Source of the DNA: an uncultured Eubacteriales bacterium
GTDB lineage: Bacteria; Bacillota; Clostridia; Lachnospirales; Lachnospiraceae
Assembly: GCA_900548855.1 (NCBI GenBank)
Contig: URMF01000008.1
Coordinates: 12,247-76,246, forward strand
Length of the DNA stretch: 64,000 nucleotides
Direction of reading: 5' to 3'
Shown: positions 25,950 through 34,202 of the stretch, in pieces
Layout of the letters: each line of letters begins with the position of its first letter
Numbering within the stretch: the first letter of the stretch is position 1
Made by a program: the position numbers and the translations under genes
Notes under the pieces: generated by a model
What the model was told of the DNA's origin: nothing
The model's input: the letters and a program-made list of their open reading frames with translations, nothing else
Database searches by the model: none

Positions 25950-26861
25950 ATGCCAAAAAAACAGGTTACAGAGAATGGAATTACATATAAAAAGCCCAGA
26001 ATGAGCAAAAAGGATAAAAAGAATGCAGTGCTCTATCTGTCCCCTAGTCTGGTGGGCGTACTGGTGTTTTTTGTGGTTCCGTTTTTTGTGGTCATTTACT
26101 ATGCCATGGTGGATAATCCCATTAATCATGAATTTGTATTTCTGGATAATTTTATCAGTATCCTGCAGAATTCTTCTTTTCAGCAAGCGGCAAAAAATAC
26201 AGCAACCTTTTCTCTTATAGCAGTGCCCTTGGCGGTTGTCTTATCAATGGCGATGGCTATGCTGTTAGAGCAGAATATTCCTATGAGGAGTCAGTTCAGA
26301 ACATTTTTCCTAAGTCCCATGATGGTTCCGGTTGCTTCCATTGTGTTAATCTGGCAGGTGCTTTTTGATTACCATGGGGTGATTAATGAATTCATTAAGC
26401 TTATTGGGGCAGACCCAATCGACTGGTTTAAATCTTCTTATAGCCAGCTTGTCATTGTTATCTTATTTTTGTGGAAGAACCTTGGTTATAACATGATTTT
26501 ATTTATGGCCGCCTTAAATGCGATACCAAGGGATGTATTAGAGGTAGCCACTATGGAGAGTGCTACGGAGTTTCAGAAATTCCGTTATATCAAGCTTCGG
26601 TATTTGTCACCGACGATACTGTTTGTGGCAATTCTCTCACTGATTAATTCCTTTAAGGTGTTTAGAGAGGTGTATCTGCTGACGGGGGATTATCCGTATG
26701 ACTCTCTGTATATGCTGCAGCATTTTATGAATAATACCTTCCGTTCACTGGATTACCAGAAGTTATCTGCCGCAGCCATTATCATGGCACTGGTTATGTG
26801 TGTAGTAATAGGAATATTGTTCTTTGTAGAGGACTATTTTGGAAAGGATGTGGAGGGATGA
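25950..26861 (+). CDS. ABC transporter permease, MalF/UgpA type
   Basis: 303 residues with six membrane helices. The conserved cytoplasmic EAA loop is EVATMESATEFQKFRYIKLRYLSP, which docks the ATPase. It is the first half of the channel of a carbohydrate importer (CUT1 family). The frame extends upstream to 25869, but GGGAGG about ten bases before the ATG at 25950, and the basic MPKKQ start, favour 25950. It lies ~136 bp after the binding protein and overlaps the second permease by 4 bp (ATGA), a tightly coupled pair. No ATPase gene is present; such importers commonly share an MsmK-type ATPase encoded elsewhere. Confidence 0.9.
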   Translation: MPKKQVTENGITYKKPRMSKKDKKNAVLYLSPSLVGVLVFFVVPFFVVIYYAMVDNPINHEFVFLDNFISILQNSSFQQAAKNTATFSLIAVPLAVVLSMAMAMLLEQNIPMRSQFRTFFLSPMMVPVASIVLIWQVLFDYHGVINEFIKLIGADPIDWFKSSYSQLVIVILFLWKNLGYNMILFMAALNAIPRDVLEVATMESATEFQKFRYIKLRYLSPTILFVAILSLINSFKVFREVYLLTGDYPYDSLYMLQHFMNNTFRSLDYQKLSAAAIIMALVMCVVIGILFFVEDYFGKDVEG

Positions 26862-27763
26862 GCAAGAAGAGGAAATTGCTATTCAAGAAAATATTGCTGA
26901 CGCTGGTGGCCTTCCTTTTTGCCGTGTCCTTTTTAATGCCCACTATTTTAACCCTGGCGAATTCATTTATGTCCTCAGCGGAAATCAGTACAAATTACGG
27001 AGTGATTTTCAACCAATATAAGGAAACGGAATATGGGGAACGGAATACGGATTATGTGTCTGAGACGGTGAATCTTAAGTTTATTCCGGACATGGTGGAT
27101 TTTTCCCAGTACGCTACGGTGCTTTTTAAAAGTCCGGAATATCTGTTAAAATTTTGGAACTCCGTTATTCTGGTATTACCGATTGTGATATTTCAGATTG
27201 TTATTGCATTAGGTGCCGCCTATAGCTTTACCCGGTTCCGGGGAAGGCTGAAGGAGCTCATATTTTTCCTGTATGTGGCATTGATGCTGATGCCGTTTCA
27301 GGTTACGCTGGTTCCCAATTATCTGGTGGCAGACTGGCTTCATATATTAGACACCAGATGGTCTATTCTGCTTCCGGGATTTTTTGCTCCTTTCAGTGTA
27401 TATCTTTTGACAAAGTTTATGCGAAGGATTCCCACATCATTAATAGAAGCGGCAAAGCTTGACGGAGCCAATGAATGGCAGATTTTTACAAGAATATGTA
27501 TACCACTTTGTAAAGGGGCGATTGCTTCTGTTGCAATCCTTGTTTTTATTGACTACTGGAATATGGTGGAGCAGCCGCTTATCATGTTATCGGATGCGGA
27601 TAAGCATCCATTGTCGGTGTTCCTGTCACAAATTAATACAGGAGAGGTGGGGCTGGCATTTGCGGTAGCCACTATCTATATGGTGCCGACCATATTAATT
27701 TTCCTGTATGGAGAAGAGTATCTGGTGGAAGGAATATCATATTCAGGAAGTGTGAAGGGATAG
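26858..27763 (+). CDS. ABC transporter permease, MalG/UgpE type
   Basis: 301 residues with six membrane helices. The EAA loop is EAAKLDGANEWQIFTRICIPLCK, the well-conserved MalG form. The first periplasmic loop is enlarged (about residues 40-85, polar and charged), which can contact the binding protein. It starts inside the stop of the first permease gene (ATGA overlap), with TGGAGGG as ribosome site. It pairs with the preceding permease to form the sugar channel. The next gene follows after 10 bp, so the HlyD-like adaptor is probably in the same transcript. Confidence 0.9.
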   Translation: MSKKRKLLFKKILLTLVAFLFAVSFLMPTILTLANSFMSSAEISTNYGVIFNQYKETEYGERNTDYVSETVNLKFIPDMVDFSQYATVLFKSPEYLLKFWNSVILVLPIVIFQIVIALGAAYSFTRFRGRLKELIFFLYVALMLMPFQVTLVPNYLVADWLHILDTRWSILLPGFFAPFSVYLLTKFMRRIPTSLIEAAKLDGANEWQIFTRICIPLCKGAIASVAILVFIDYWNMVEQPLIMLSDADKHPLSVFLSQINTGEVGLAFAVATIYMVPTILIFLYGEEYLVEGISYSGSVKG

Positions 27764-27773
27764 GAGGAAGACC

Positions 27774-29468
27774 ATGGAAAAGGAAATGCAGACAAGCCGT
27801 AAACGGTTAATAAAAAGGATAGCTATTGTATTTTTAATTGCTATGCTGATTTTAACATTTTTTTCTAATACAATCATGAATTATTCCCTGCCGGAGGTGG
27901 CAACGGAGCCGGTATCTTCGGGTACGGTATCCAGTAAGGTACGTGGACAGGGCACGGTGGAGACAAATTCAGATTATGAGGTAACGGTAAGCGGTGCCCG
28001 TGTGATTAAAGAAGTAAAGGTGGAAGTAGGAGATTCCGTTGAAGAAGGGCAGGTATTATTTACCTTTGAAGAGGGAGAAAACACAGAGCTGGCAGAGGCA
28101 GAGGATACTTTGGATCAGCTAGAGCTTGACTATGCAAAATCTCTGTTGAAAAGTATGCCGGACTATGCCAGTGATGATTTGGATGTTCAGGCAGCAAAGG
28201 ATGATTTAGATGCTGCAATCAAGGCAAGGGATAAGGCGAAGACAACAGCGTCCAGCCTCAAAAAGGCAAAGAGCGAAAAAAAACAGGCACAGACAAAGGT
28301 GGATAACCAGCAGGCAAAAGTGGATGCCCTGCAGGAAGAGGTAAATGCCTACGGCGAGCTTGGAGATTATGAGACTGCCAACGGCCAGGTTACTTCCATT
28401 ACAGAAGAACTGGCGGTACTGAAAAAACAACTGGAGGATTTAAAGAATGATTTAGCCAATGCGGATGCGGCAGATGTGGTGGAAATCAAGAGAGATATAC
28501 GGGATAAGGAGCTGGAGATTACCAATAAGGAATCTGATTTAAAAATTGCAAAGCAGCTGGCGGAGTCCTTAAAGAGTACGAATGCAACCTATACAAAGTT
28601 AAAAGATGAGCTGTCAAAGGAAAGTAAAACGCTGACAAAGCTACAGGAAACCCTGAAGGAAAAAAGTGATAAGGTGGAGGAGCTCAGTGCATTGCCGACT
28701 TTAGCAGAAGCCAGGGCTGCTGTTAAGGAAAAACAGAAGGCTCTGACTCAGCTGCTATTGGCATTAAAAGAGAAAAAGGAGCAGGATTCCTTGACCCAGC
28801 AGTCGGATAATCTGGACATGAAGGCAGCACAGGACAAAATCCAAAAACAGAAAGAACTGGTAGAGAAGCTGAAAAACAGCAGTGATTTGAAAGAAATCAA
28901 ATCCAAAGAGGCAGGAATTGTGTCACAGATTGATTTTAAGGAAGGGGATAGTGTATCGGCAGAAGCGCCCCTTGCAAAAATCCAGCTGGAGGAAAGCGGT
29001 TATATTGTAAAGGTGAATGTCACCAAGGCACAGGCAAAGCTGATTAAACCAGGCGATGAAGCTACGGTAGAAAATATATGGGACGACGAAACCACCGCAT
29101 CTATAAAAAGTATTAAGGCAGACCCGGAAAATCCAAACCAAAGCATGATTGTTACATTTGAGGTGAAGGGAAATGTAGAGGCAGGGCAGAATCTGTCCCT
29201 TGCTGCAGGAGAAAAGAGCAGCCGTTATGACGCAGTGGTTCCCAATAACGCAATCCGCGAGGACAGCAAGGGCAAATTTGTCCTGATTATCCAGGTAAAA
29301 GGAACGCCATTAGGAAACCGGTATAAGGTGAAGCGTGCAGATGTGGAGGTGCTGGCATCGGATGATACCTCTTCCGGAGTAAGTGGTGGAGTGTATGAGG
29401 GAGATAATGTAGCAACCAATTCTTCCAAGCCGTTAGAGGAAGGAATGCAGGTACGGCTGGTAGAGTAG
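27774..29468 (+). CDS. HlyD/RND-adaptor-like membrane fusion protein
   Basis: 564 residues. An N-terminal membrane anchor (about 14-36) is followed by a half lipoyl domain (RGQGTVETNSDYEVTVSGARV), then a very long coiled-coil hairpin (about 105-365, heptads rich in K, E, A and L), the second lipoyl half (KEAGIVSQIDFKEGDSVSAEAPLAKI), a beta-barrel and a C-terminal domain. Such adaptors link an ABC or RND pump to the outside; in Gram-positives they usually pair with MacB-like ABC transporters. The next gene encodes a MacB/FtsX-core-like protein but no ATPase is seen. GGAGGAAG precedes the ATG. It may serve an export or signalling function tied to the importer operon. Confidence 0.82.
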   Translation: MEKEMQTSRKRLIKRIAIVFLIAMLILTFFSNTIMNYSLPEVATEPVSSGTVSSKVRGQGTVETNSDYEVTVSGARVIKEVKVEVGDSVEEGQVLFTFEEGENTELAEAEDTLDQLELDYAKSLLKSMPDYASDDLDVQAAKDDLDAAIKARDKAKTTASSLKKAKSEKKQAQTKVDNQQAKVDALQEEVNAYGELGDYETANGQVTSITEELAVLKKQLEDLKNDLANADAADVVEIKRDIRDKELEITNKESDLKIAKQLAESLKSTNATYTKLKDELSKESKTLTKLQETLKEKSDKVEELSALPTLAEARAAVKEKQKALTQLLLALKEKKEQDSLTQQSDNLDMKAAQDKIQKQKELVEKLKNSSDLKEIKSKEAGIVSQIDFKEGDSVSAEAPLAKIQLEESGYIVKVNVTKAQAKLIKPGDEATVENIWDDETTASIKSIKADPENPNQSMIVTFEVKGNVEAGQNLSLAAGEKSSRYDAVVPNNAIREDSKGKFVLIIQVKGTPLGNRYKVKRADVEVLASDDTSSGVSGGVYEGDNVATNSSKPLEEGMQVRLVE

Positions 29469-29513
29469 TGTTAGGAAGTATTTATATGTACAGCGTGGCG
29501 TTTGGAGGACAGA

Positions 29514-30794
29514 ATGAAAATAGATATTAGCAAGATAAAACTGAATATAAACAAAAAGAAGCTGGTTCTCCTATGCATCAATATAATTCTGGTTGTGGCA
29601 TTTATTATATTAAGCATATTTGCAAAAAAAGGAATCAGGATGCTGTATTCCCAGCAGGAAGCCAGGCGGTGGGAGGATGAAAAAAATTCCTATGCCCAGG
29701 TTAGTGCCTTTGCTTCACCAGACCGGAATTTACAGGAAGAAGATATTGCATCGATACGGAGTTCGGTGATGGAGACGCTTTCAAAGGATTCTTTAAATGA
29801 AAGCAGCGGAGCTTCCAGAGTATGGATTGATGCATATAGTGGTGAGTGTAAGGCAGAATTCCGCAAGGATAACAACACGTTGAGTGTGACGGCGGTAGGA
29901 GTGGGTGGTGAATTTTTCCAGTTTCATCCAATTCCATTGCTGTCGGGTAGTTATATTTCAGATGAGGATTTAAACCAGGACCGGGTTGTGGTGGATGAGA
30001 ACTTTGCATGGGCGATGTTTGGCTCTAACGATATTGTCGGTATGCAAATCTGGCTGGGAAACAGTATTTACACTATTGCGGGTGTTACTGCTGTGGATGA
30101 GAATACCTTATACCGTACTGCTTATGGAGACAGTAACCGCATTTATATGCCCTACAGCCAGTTGAAGAAGCAGCAGGAAAATCTGATGATTACCTGCTAT
30201 GAGGCGGTTATGCCAAACCCTATTTCAAATTATGCGTATTATACCCTCCGAACCGCCTGTGGTATAGAAGAGGAGAATGAGGAGGTAATCAAAAAAACGG
30301 AGAATCCTTTGGATTTTGAAGATATTCAAGTGATGGAAAACAGTAACCGTTTTGATACAATGAAGCTGTTAGAGGGGTTAAAAAACCGGAAGTTGCAGGT
30401 AATGCGGCCAAATTCTGTGGGGTACCCTGTCTGGGAAAATCTTGCCAGAGTGGAGGTACAGCGGCAGCAGAATTTGTTGGTTTTGCGGCTTTTGTTATTG
30501 ATATGTCCTTTCGTGTGTCTGGTCTTGTGGTTATACGGATTGTGGAAGCGCCGGACCTGGACTGTAAAGAGTATCTGTGGTAACACGATAGAGCGGATAA
30601 GGCAGAAACGGGAAGAAAGGGCAGAAGAGGAACGGCGGAGGCTTGCAATTTTAGAGGCAGAAAGCCATGAGGAAGATGAAGATAGTGAAGATTATCCGGA
30701 GTCTGACGGGGAATGTCTGCCAGACGAAGAAGAACCTTCCGATGAGGAGGAAGAGCTGCAATCTGTTACCTCGGAAGATATTTTTCACATATAA
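29514..30794 (+). CDS. MacB/FtsX periplasmic-core-like membrane protein without the usual permease bundle
   Basis: 426 residues. Helix 1 (about 17-37) leads to an outer domain of ~280 residues resembling the MacB periplasmic core: FFQFHPIPLLSGSYISDEDL, VVVDENFAWAMFGS and GMQIWLGNSIYTIAGV follow the usual order. A single further hydrophobic stretch (about 318-340) and a charged, very acidic cytoplasmic tail (EESHEEDEDSEDYPESD and onward) complete it. A real MacB/FtsX permease has four helices, so this protein has lost the transport bundle or is a partner subunit. The TTG at 29502 is not the start, since TTTGGAGG at 29501-29508 is the ribosome site for the ATG at 29514. It lies 45 bp after the adaptor gene. 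Confidence 0.75.
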   Translation: MKIDISKIKLNINKKKLVLLCINIILVVAFIILSIFAKKGIRMLYSQQEARRWEDEKNSYAQVSAFASPDRNLQEEDIASIRSSVMETLSKDSLNESSGASRVWIDAYSGECKAEFRKDNNTLSVTAVGVGGEFFQFHPIPLLSGSYISDEDLNQDRVVVDENFAWAMFGSNDIVGMQIWLGNSIYTIAGVTAVDENTLYRTAYGDSNRIYMPYSQLKKQQENLMITCYEAVMPNPISNYAYYTLRTACGIEEENEEVIKKTENPLDFEDIQVMENSNRFDTMKLLEGLKNRKLQVMRPNSVGYPVWENLARVEVQRQQNLLVLRLLLLICPFVCLVLWLYGLWKRRTWTVKSICGNTIERIRQKREERAEEERRRLAILEAESHEEDEDSEDYPESDGECLPDEEEPSDEEEELQSVTSEDIFHI

Positions 30795-30827
30795 AAACAG
30801 GAATTGTATAAAATAGCAATGGACTTC

Positions 30828-30856
30828 TTGACAGAAAAAGGGAATTTGCATATAAT
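30828..30856 (+). promoter_or_regulatory. Consensus sigma-A promoter of the metG transcript
   Basis: TTGACA (30828-30833), a 17-base spacer and TATAAT (30851-30856): a perfect vegetative promoter. It drives the T-box leader that follows. Confidence 0.92.
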
Positions 30857-30862
30857 GAAATT

Positions 30863-31190
30863 TAGTTAAAGAAGAATGAGCGATGAAAAGAAGAGTAGAT
30901 TTGGAAAGTCCTTAACAGAGAACCTGGTTAGCTGAGAATGGGGAAGGATGGAACAGATTGAAGATGGTCTTGGAGCTTCCTTTGTGAGGAATTATACAAA
31001 TTTTCCACAGCCGGTTTAGAGGGATTCGGAAAAGATTAATTTTAAGCAGGGGACGGGAGTACCCGTTATAGTACAGGCTGGTAGCAGCCAGCTAATAAGG
31101 TCAGCATAGTAATATGCAGATGAATTAAAGTGGTACCGTGAGATATAAGCTCGCCTTTAAAGTAATTTAAGGGCGGGCTGTTTTTTTTCT
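30863..31190 (+). promoter_or_regulatory. T-box riboswitch controlling metG
   Basis: The leader has the T-box core AAAGTGGTACCGTG (31127-31140), which pairs with the uncharged tRNA CCA end. A terminator follows: AGCTCGCCTTTAA (31148-31160) pairs with TTAAGGGCGGGCT (31167-31179; two G-U pairs), then a run of eight T. A GAGTAGA segment near 30890 suits the AGUA bulge of stem I. A likely specifier is ATG at 30964-30966 (GAAGATGGT), which fits tRNA-Met and the gene downstream. Low charged tRNA-Met would favour the antiterminator and turn metG on. The specifier assignment is tentative. Confidence 0.88.
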
Positions 31191-31251
31191 TGCGGTGGCA
31201 AGTCATACTCTGGCAATCTTTCATTCGGATAACAAGGAGGGAAAACAAAAA

Positions 31252-33204
31252 ATGGCAAAAAAACCGTATTACATTACCACAGCGATTGCCTACACATCGG
31301 GCAAACCACACATTGGAAACACCTATGAAATCGTGCTTGCAGACAGTATTGCAAGATATAAGCGATTTGTAGGATATGATGTCCGTTTCCAGACTGGAAC
31401 AGATGAGCATGGACAAAAGATTGAATTGAAGGCAGCGGAAGCAGGAATTACACCAAAGGAATTTGTGGATAAGACAGCAGGGGAGATTAAACGTATCTGG
31501 GATTTGATGAATACTTCTTATGATAAATTCATTCGTACAACGGATGAGGATCACGAGAGACAGGTGCAGAAGATTTTTAGGAAATTATATGATAAAGGTG
31601 ATATCTATAAGGGTTATTATGAGGGGCTTTACTGTACTCCTTGTGAATCCTTTTTCACGGAATCCCAGCTGGTGGATGGAAAATGTCCGGACTGTGGAAG
31701 AGAGGTTGAGCCTGCAAAGGAAGAAGCCTATTTCTTTAAAATGAGTAAATATCAGGGAAAGCTTATTGATTATATTAATACGCATCCCGACTTTATCCAG
31801 CCGGAATCCCGTAAGAATGAGATGATGAATAATTTCCTGTTACCGGGACTTCAGGATCTTTGTGTATCCCGAACCTCTTTTAAATGGGGTATTCCGGTGG
31901 ATTTTGATGACAAACATGTTGTCTATGTATGGATTGATGCATTGACCAATTATATTACCGGTCTTGGGTTTGATTTAGATGGCAGAAGTGACAAGATGTT
32001 TGATAAATACTGGCCATGTGATTTACATTTGATTGGTAAAGATATCTTGCGGTTTCATACCATTTACTGGCCGATTATGCTCATGGCTCTTGACCTGCCG
32101 CTTCCTAAGCAGATATTCGGTCATCCATGGTTAATACAGAGCGACGGCAAGATGAGCAAGTCCAGAGGAAATGTAATTTATGCAGATGACCTGGTGGACA
32201 TGTTTGGTGTAGATGCAGTACGATATTTTGTACTGCATGAGATGCCATTTGAAAACGATGGAGTGATTTCCTGGGAGCTGTTGGTGGAGAGACTAAATTC
32301 AGATTTGGCGAATACGCTGGGCAATCTTGTTAACCGTACCATTTCCATGTCTAATAAATATTTTGATGGTGAGGTTAATAATAAAAAGGTTTCGGAGGAT
32401 GTAGATAAAGAGTTAATTGATTATGCATTAAATACCAGAATCCGTGTTTCCAATGCCATGGATAAGCTCCGGGTGGCAGATGCCATGACTGAGATTTTCA
32501 ATTTGTTTAAACGCTGTAACAAATATATTGACGAAACGATGCCTTGGGCGCTGGCAAAGGAAGAGAAAAGCAAAGACCGTCTGGCAACGGTGCTCTATAA
32601 TTTAGTGGAGAGTATTGTAATCGGTGCAACCTTGCTTGAACCATATATGCCGGAGACTTCGGAAAAAATTCTTGCCCAGTTAAATGCGCCGAAGCGTAAG
32701 GTTAATGATTTGGTAAGGTTTGGCAGTTATAAATCCGGAACCAGGGTGACAGACCAGCCGGAAATTTTGTTTGCAAGATTGGATTTGGATGAGGTGATGG
32801 CAAAGGTTGAAGCGCTTCAGCCGGAACCGGAACCAGAGCCGGTAGATGACAATCCCGGAATTGATATGGAAAAGAAGCCGGAGATTACCATTGACGAGTT
32901 TGACAAGCTGCAATTGCAGGTTGGAGAGATTATTGCCTGTGAAGAGGTAAAGAAATCGAAAAAGCTTCTCTGTTCACAGGTTAAGGTGGGCAGTGAGGTA
33001 AGACAGATTGTTTCCGGAATCAAGACATATTATTCACCGGAGGATATGGTTGGAAAGAAGGTTGTGGTTGTGACTAACCTAAAGCCGGCTAAGCTTGCAG
33101 GTATTGAGTCTCAGGGCATGATTCTCTGTGCGGAGGATGCAGAGGGGAATCTGGCACTTGTCACGACAGAGAAGGATATACCACACGGCGCGGAAATAAG
33201 ATAA
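31252..33204 (+). CDS. metG: Methionyl-tRNA synthetase
   Basis: 650 residues. It charges tRNA-Met with methionine. The class I signatures are KPHIGN (HIGH type, residue ~20) and KMSKS (300-304). A zinc knuckle has Cys128, Cys131, Cys145 and Cys148. The anticodon-binding helical domain follows, and residues ~540-650 form the C-terminal tRNA-binding/dimerisation OB fold (KPEITIDEFDKLQLQVGEI). A short Pro-Glu-rich linker (QPEPEPEPVDD) joins them. The ATG at 31252 has AAGGAGG upstream; an in-frame ATG at 31195 lies just after the T-box terminator and is not needed. Its T-box leader and own terminator make a single-gene unit. Confidence 0.95.
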   Translation: MAKKPYYITTAIAYTSGKPHIGNTYEIVLADSIARYKRFVGYDVRFQTGTDEHGQKIELKAAEAGITPKEFVDKTAGEIKRIWDLMNTSYDKFIRTTDEDHERQVQKIFRKLYDKGDIYKGYYEGLYCTPCESFFTESQLVDGKCPDCGREVEPAKEEAYFFKMSKYQGKLIDYINTHPDFIQPESRKNEMMNNFLLPGLQDLCVSRTSFKWGIPVDFDDKHVVYVWIDALTNYITGLGFDLDGRSDKMFDKYWPCDLHLIGKDILRFHTIYWPIMLMALDLPLPKQIFGHPWLIQSDGKMSKSRGNVIYADDLVDMFGVDAVRYFVLHEMPFENDGVISWELLVERLNSDLANTLGNLVNRTISMSNKYFDGEVNNKKVSEDVDKELIDYALNTRIRVSNAMDKLRVADAMTEIFNLFKRCNKYIDETMPWALAKEEKSKDRLATVLYNLVESIVIGATLLEPYMPETSEKILAQLNAPKRKVNDLVRFGSYKSGTRVTDQPEILFARLDLDEVMAKVEALQPEPEPEPVDDNPGIDMEKKPEITIDEFDKLQLQVGEIIACEEVKKSKKLLCSQVKVGSEVRQIVSGIKTYYSPEDMVGKKVVVVTNLKPAKLAGIESQGMILCAEDAEGNLALVTTEKDIPHGAEIR

Positions 33205-33240
33205 AGATATTTCCCGGAAACAGCTGGGAAAGGCTTAAAA

Positions 33241-33290
33241 AAAGGAATGTGTAAGCAGAATGCAAAAAAGTATGCTTACATATTCCTTTT
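33241..33290 (+). terminator. Terminator after metG
   Basis: AAAGGAATGTGTAAGCA (33241-33257) pairs with TGCTTACATATTCCTTT (33273-33289) with one weak position, in an A-rich to T-rich context. Confidence 0.85.
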
Positions 33291-33387
33291 ATGCGTTTAC
33301 AACCCCTAATGGACTGAAAAATCTTAAGATTTTCTTCACTTTTTTAACTGGTATTCTGTAATGATTATTTAGTAATATAAACTAGGC

Positions 33388-33451
33388 AATTCTAAAGAAT
33401 TCTAAAGTTTAATCTGTGATTATTGAGAATTTAACAAACCTGACGTATATT
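33388..33451 (+). promoter_or_regulatory. Tandem 10-bp repeat and promoter before the two-component system
   Basis: AATTCTAAAG occurs twice head to tail (33388-33397 and 33398-33407), one helix turn apart, a layout typical of OmpR-family operators. TTGAGA (33423-33428), a 17-base spacer and TATATT (33446-33451) form a promoter just downstream. The regulator may control its own gene here. Confidence 0.5.
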
Positions 33452-33468
33452 AGAAATGAGGTGAAAGA

Positions 33469-34161
33469 ATGACAATATTGGTTTGCGATGATGACAAAGA
33501 AATTGTAGAGGCAATATCCATTTATTTAAAACAGGAGGGCTATACAGTAATTCCTGCTTATAATGGTAAAGAAGCATTGCAGCTTGCAAAGGAGCAGGAG
33601 ATTCATCTTATTATTCTGGATATCATGATGCCGGAGATGGATGGAATCCATGCATTGTTGAAGCTTCGTGAGAACAGCTCGATACCAGTGATTTTGCTTT
33701 CGGCAAAATCAGAGGATGTGGACAAAATTCTCGGCTTAAATGTTGGTGCAGACGATTATGTGACGAAGCCCTTTAATCCGCTTGAATTGATTGCCAGAGT
33801 AAAGTCCCAGTTGAGACGTTATACCAAGTTAGGTGGAATGGAGATACCGGACAATAACAACATTTTGGTAAATGGTGCCATTATGCTGGATAGGGAACAA
33901 AAGCTGGTCACAGTGGATGGAGAGCCGGTGAAGCTGACTCCTACAGAGTTTAAGATTTTACAGCTTTTAATGGAAAATGTGGGAAGTGTATTTTCATCCG
34001 CACAGATTTATGAGCGTATCTGGGAAGAGGATGCCTATGCCACGGACAATATTGTGTCGGTACATATCAGGCGTATCCGGGAAAAGATAGAGATTGACCC
34101 GAAAAATCCGGATTATGTCAAGGTTATGTGGGGTGTTGGTTACCGCATGGAGAAAAAATAA
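33469..34161 (+). CDS. OmpR/PhoB-family response regulator
   Basis: 230 residues. The receiver domain has the acidic pocket DDD (residues 7-9), phosphoacceptor Asp51 in LIILDIMMPEMDG, Ser79 and Lys100 in VTKPFNP. A winged helix of the Trans_Reg_C type follows from about residue 130, with LTPTEFKILQLLMENVG and VHIRRIREKIE. It is the partner of the histidine kinase 41 bp downstream. The sequence is close to the VanR-like regulators common in Clostridia, which often control envelope stress or antibiotic response genes; the true regulon is unknown. GAGGTGAAAGA precedes the ATG. Confidence 0.93.
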   Translation: MTILVCDDDKEIVEAISIYLKQEGYTVIPAYNGKEALQLAKEQEIHLIILDIMMPEMDGIHALLKLRENSSIPVILLSAKSEDVDKILGLNVGADDYVTKPFNPLELIARVKSQLRRYTKLGGMEIPDNNNILVNGAIMLDREQKLVTVDGEPVKLTPTEFKILQLLMENVGSVFSSAQIYERIWEEDAYATDNIVSVHIRRIREKIEIDPKNPDYVKVMWGVGYRMEKK

Positions 34162-34202
34162 GAGCTTAGGACAGTTACCATTTACAAAATGAAGGAGTCG
34201 CT

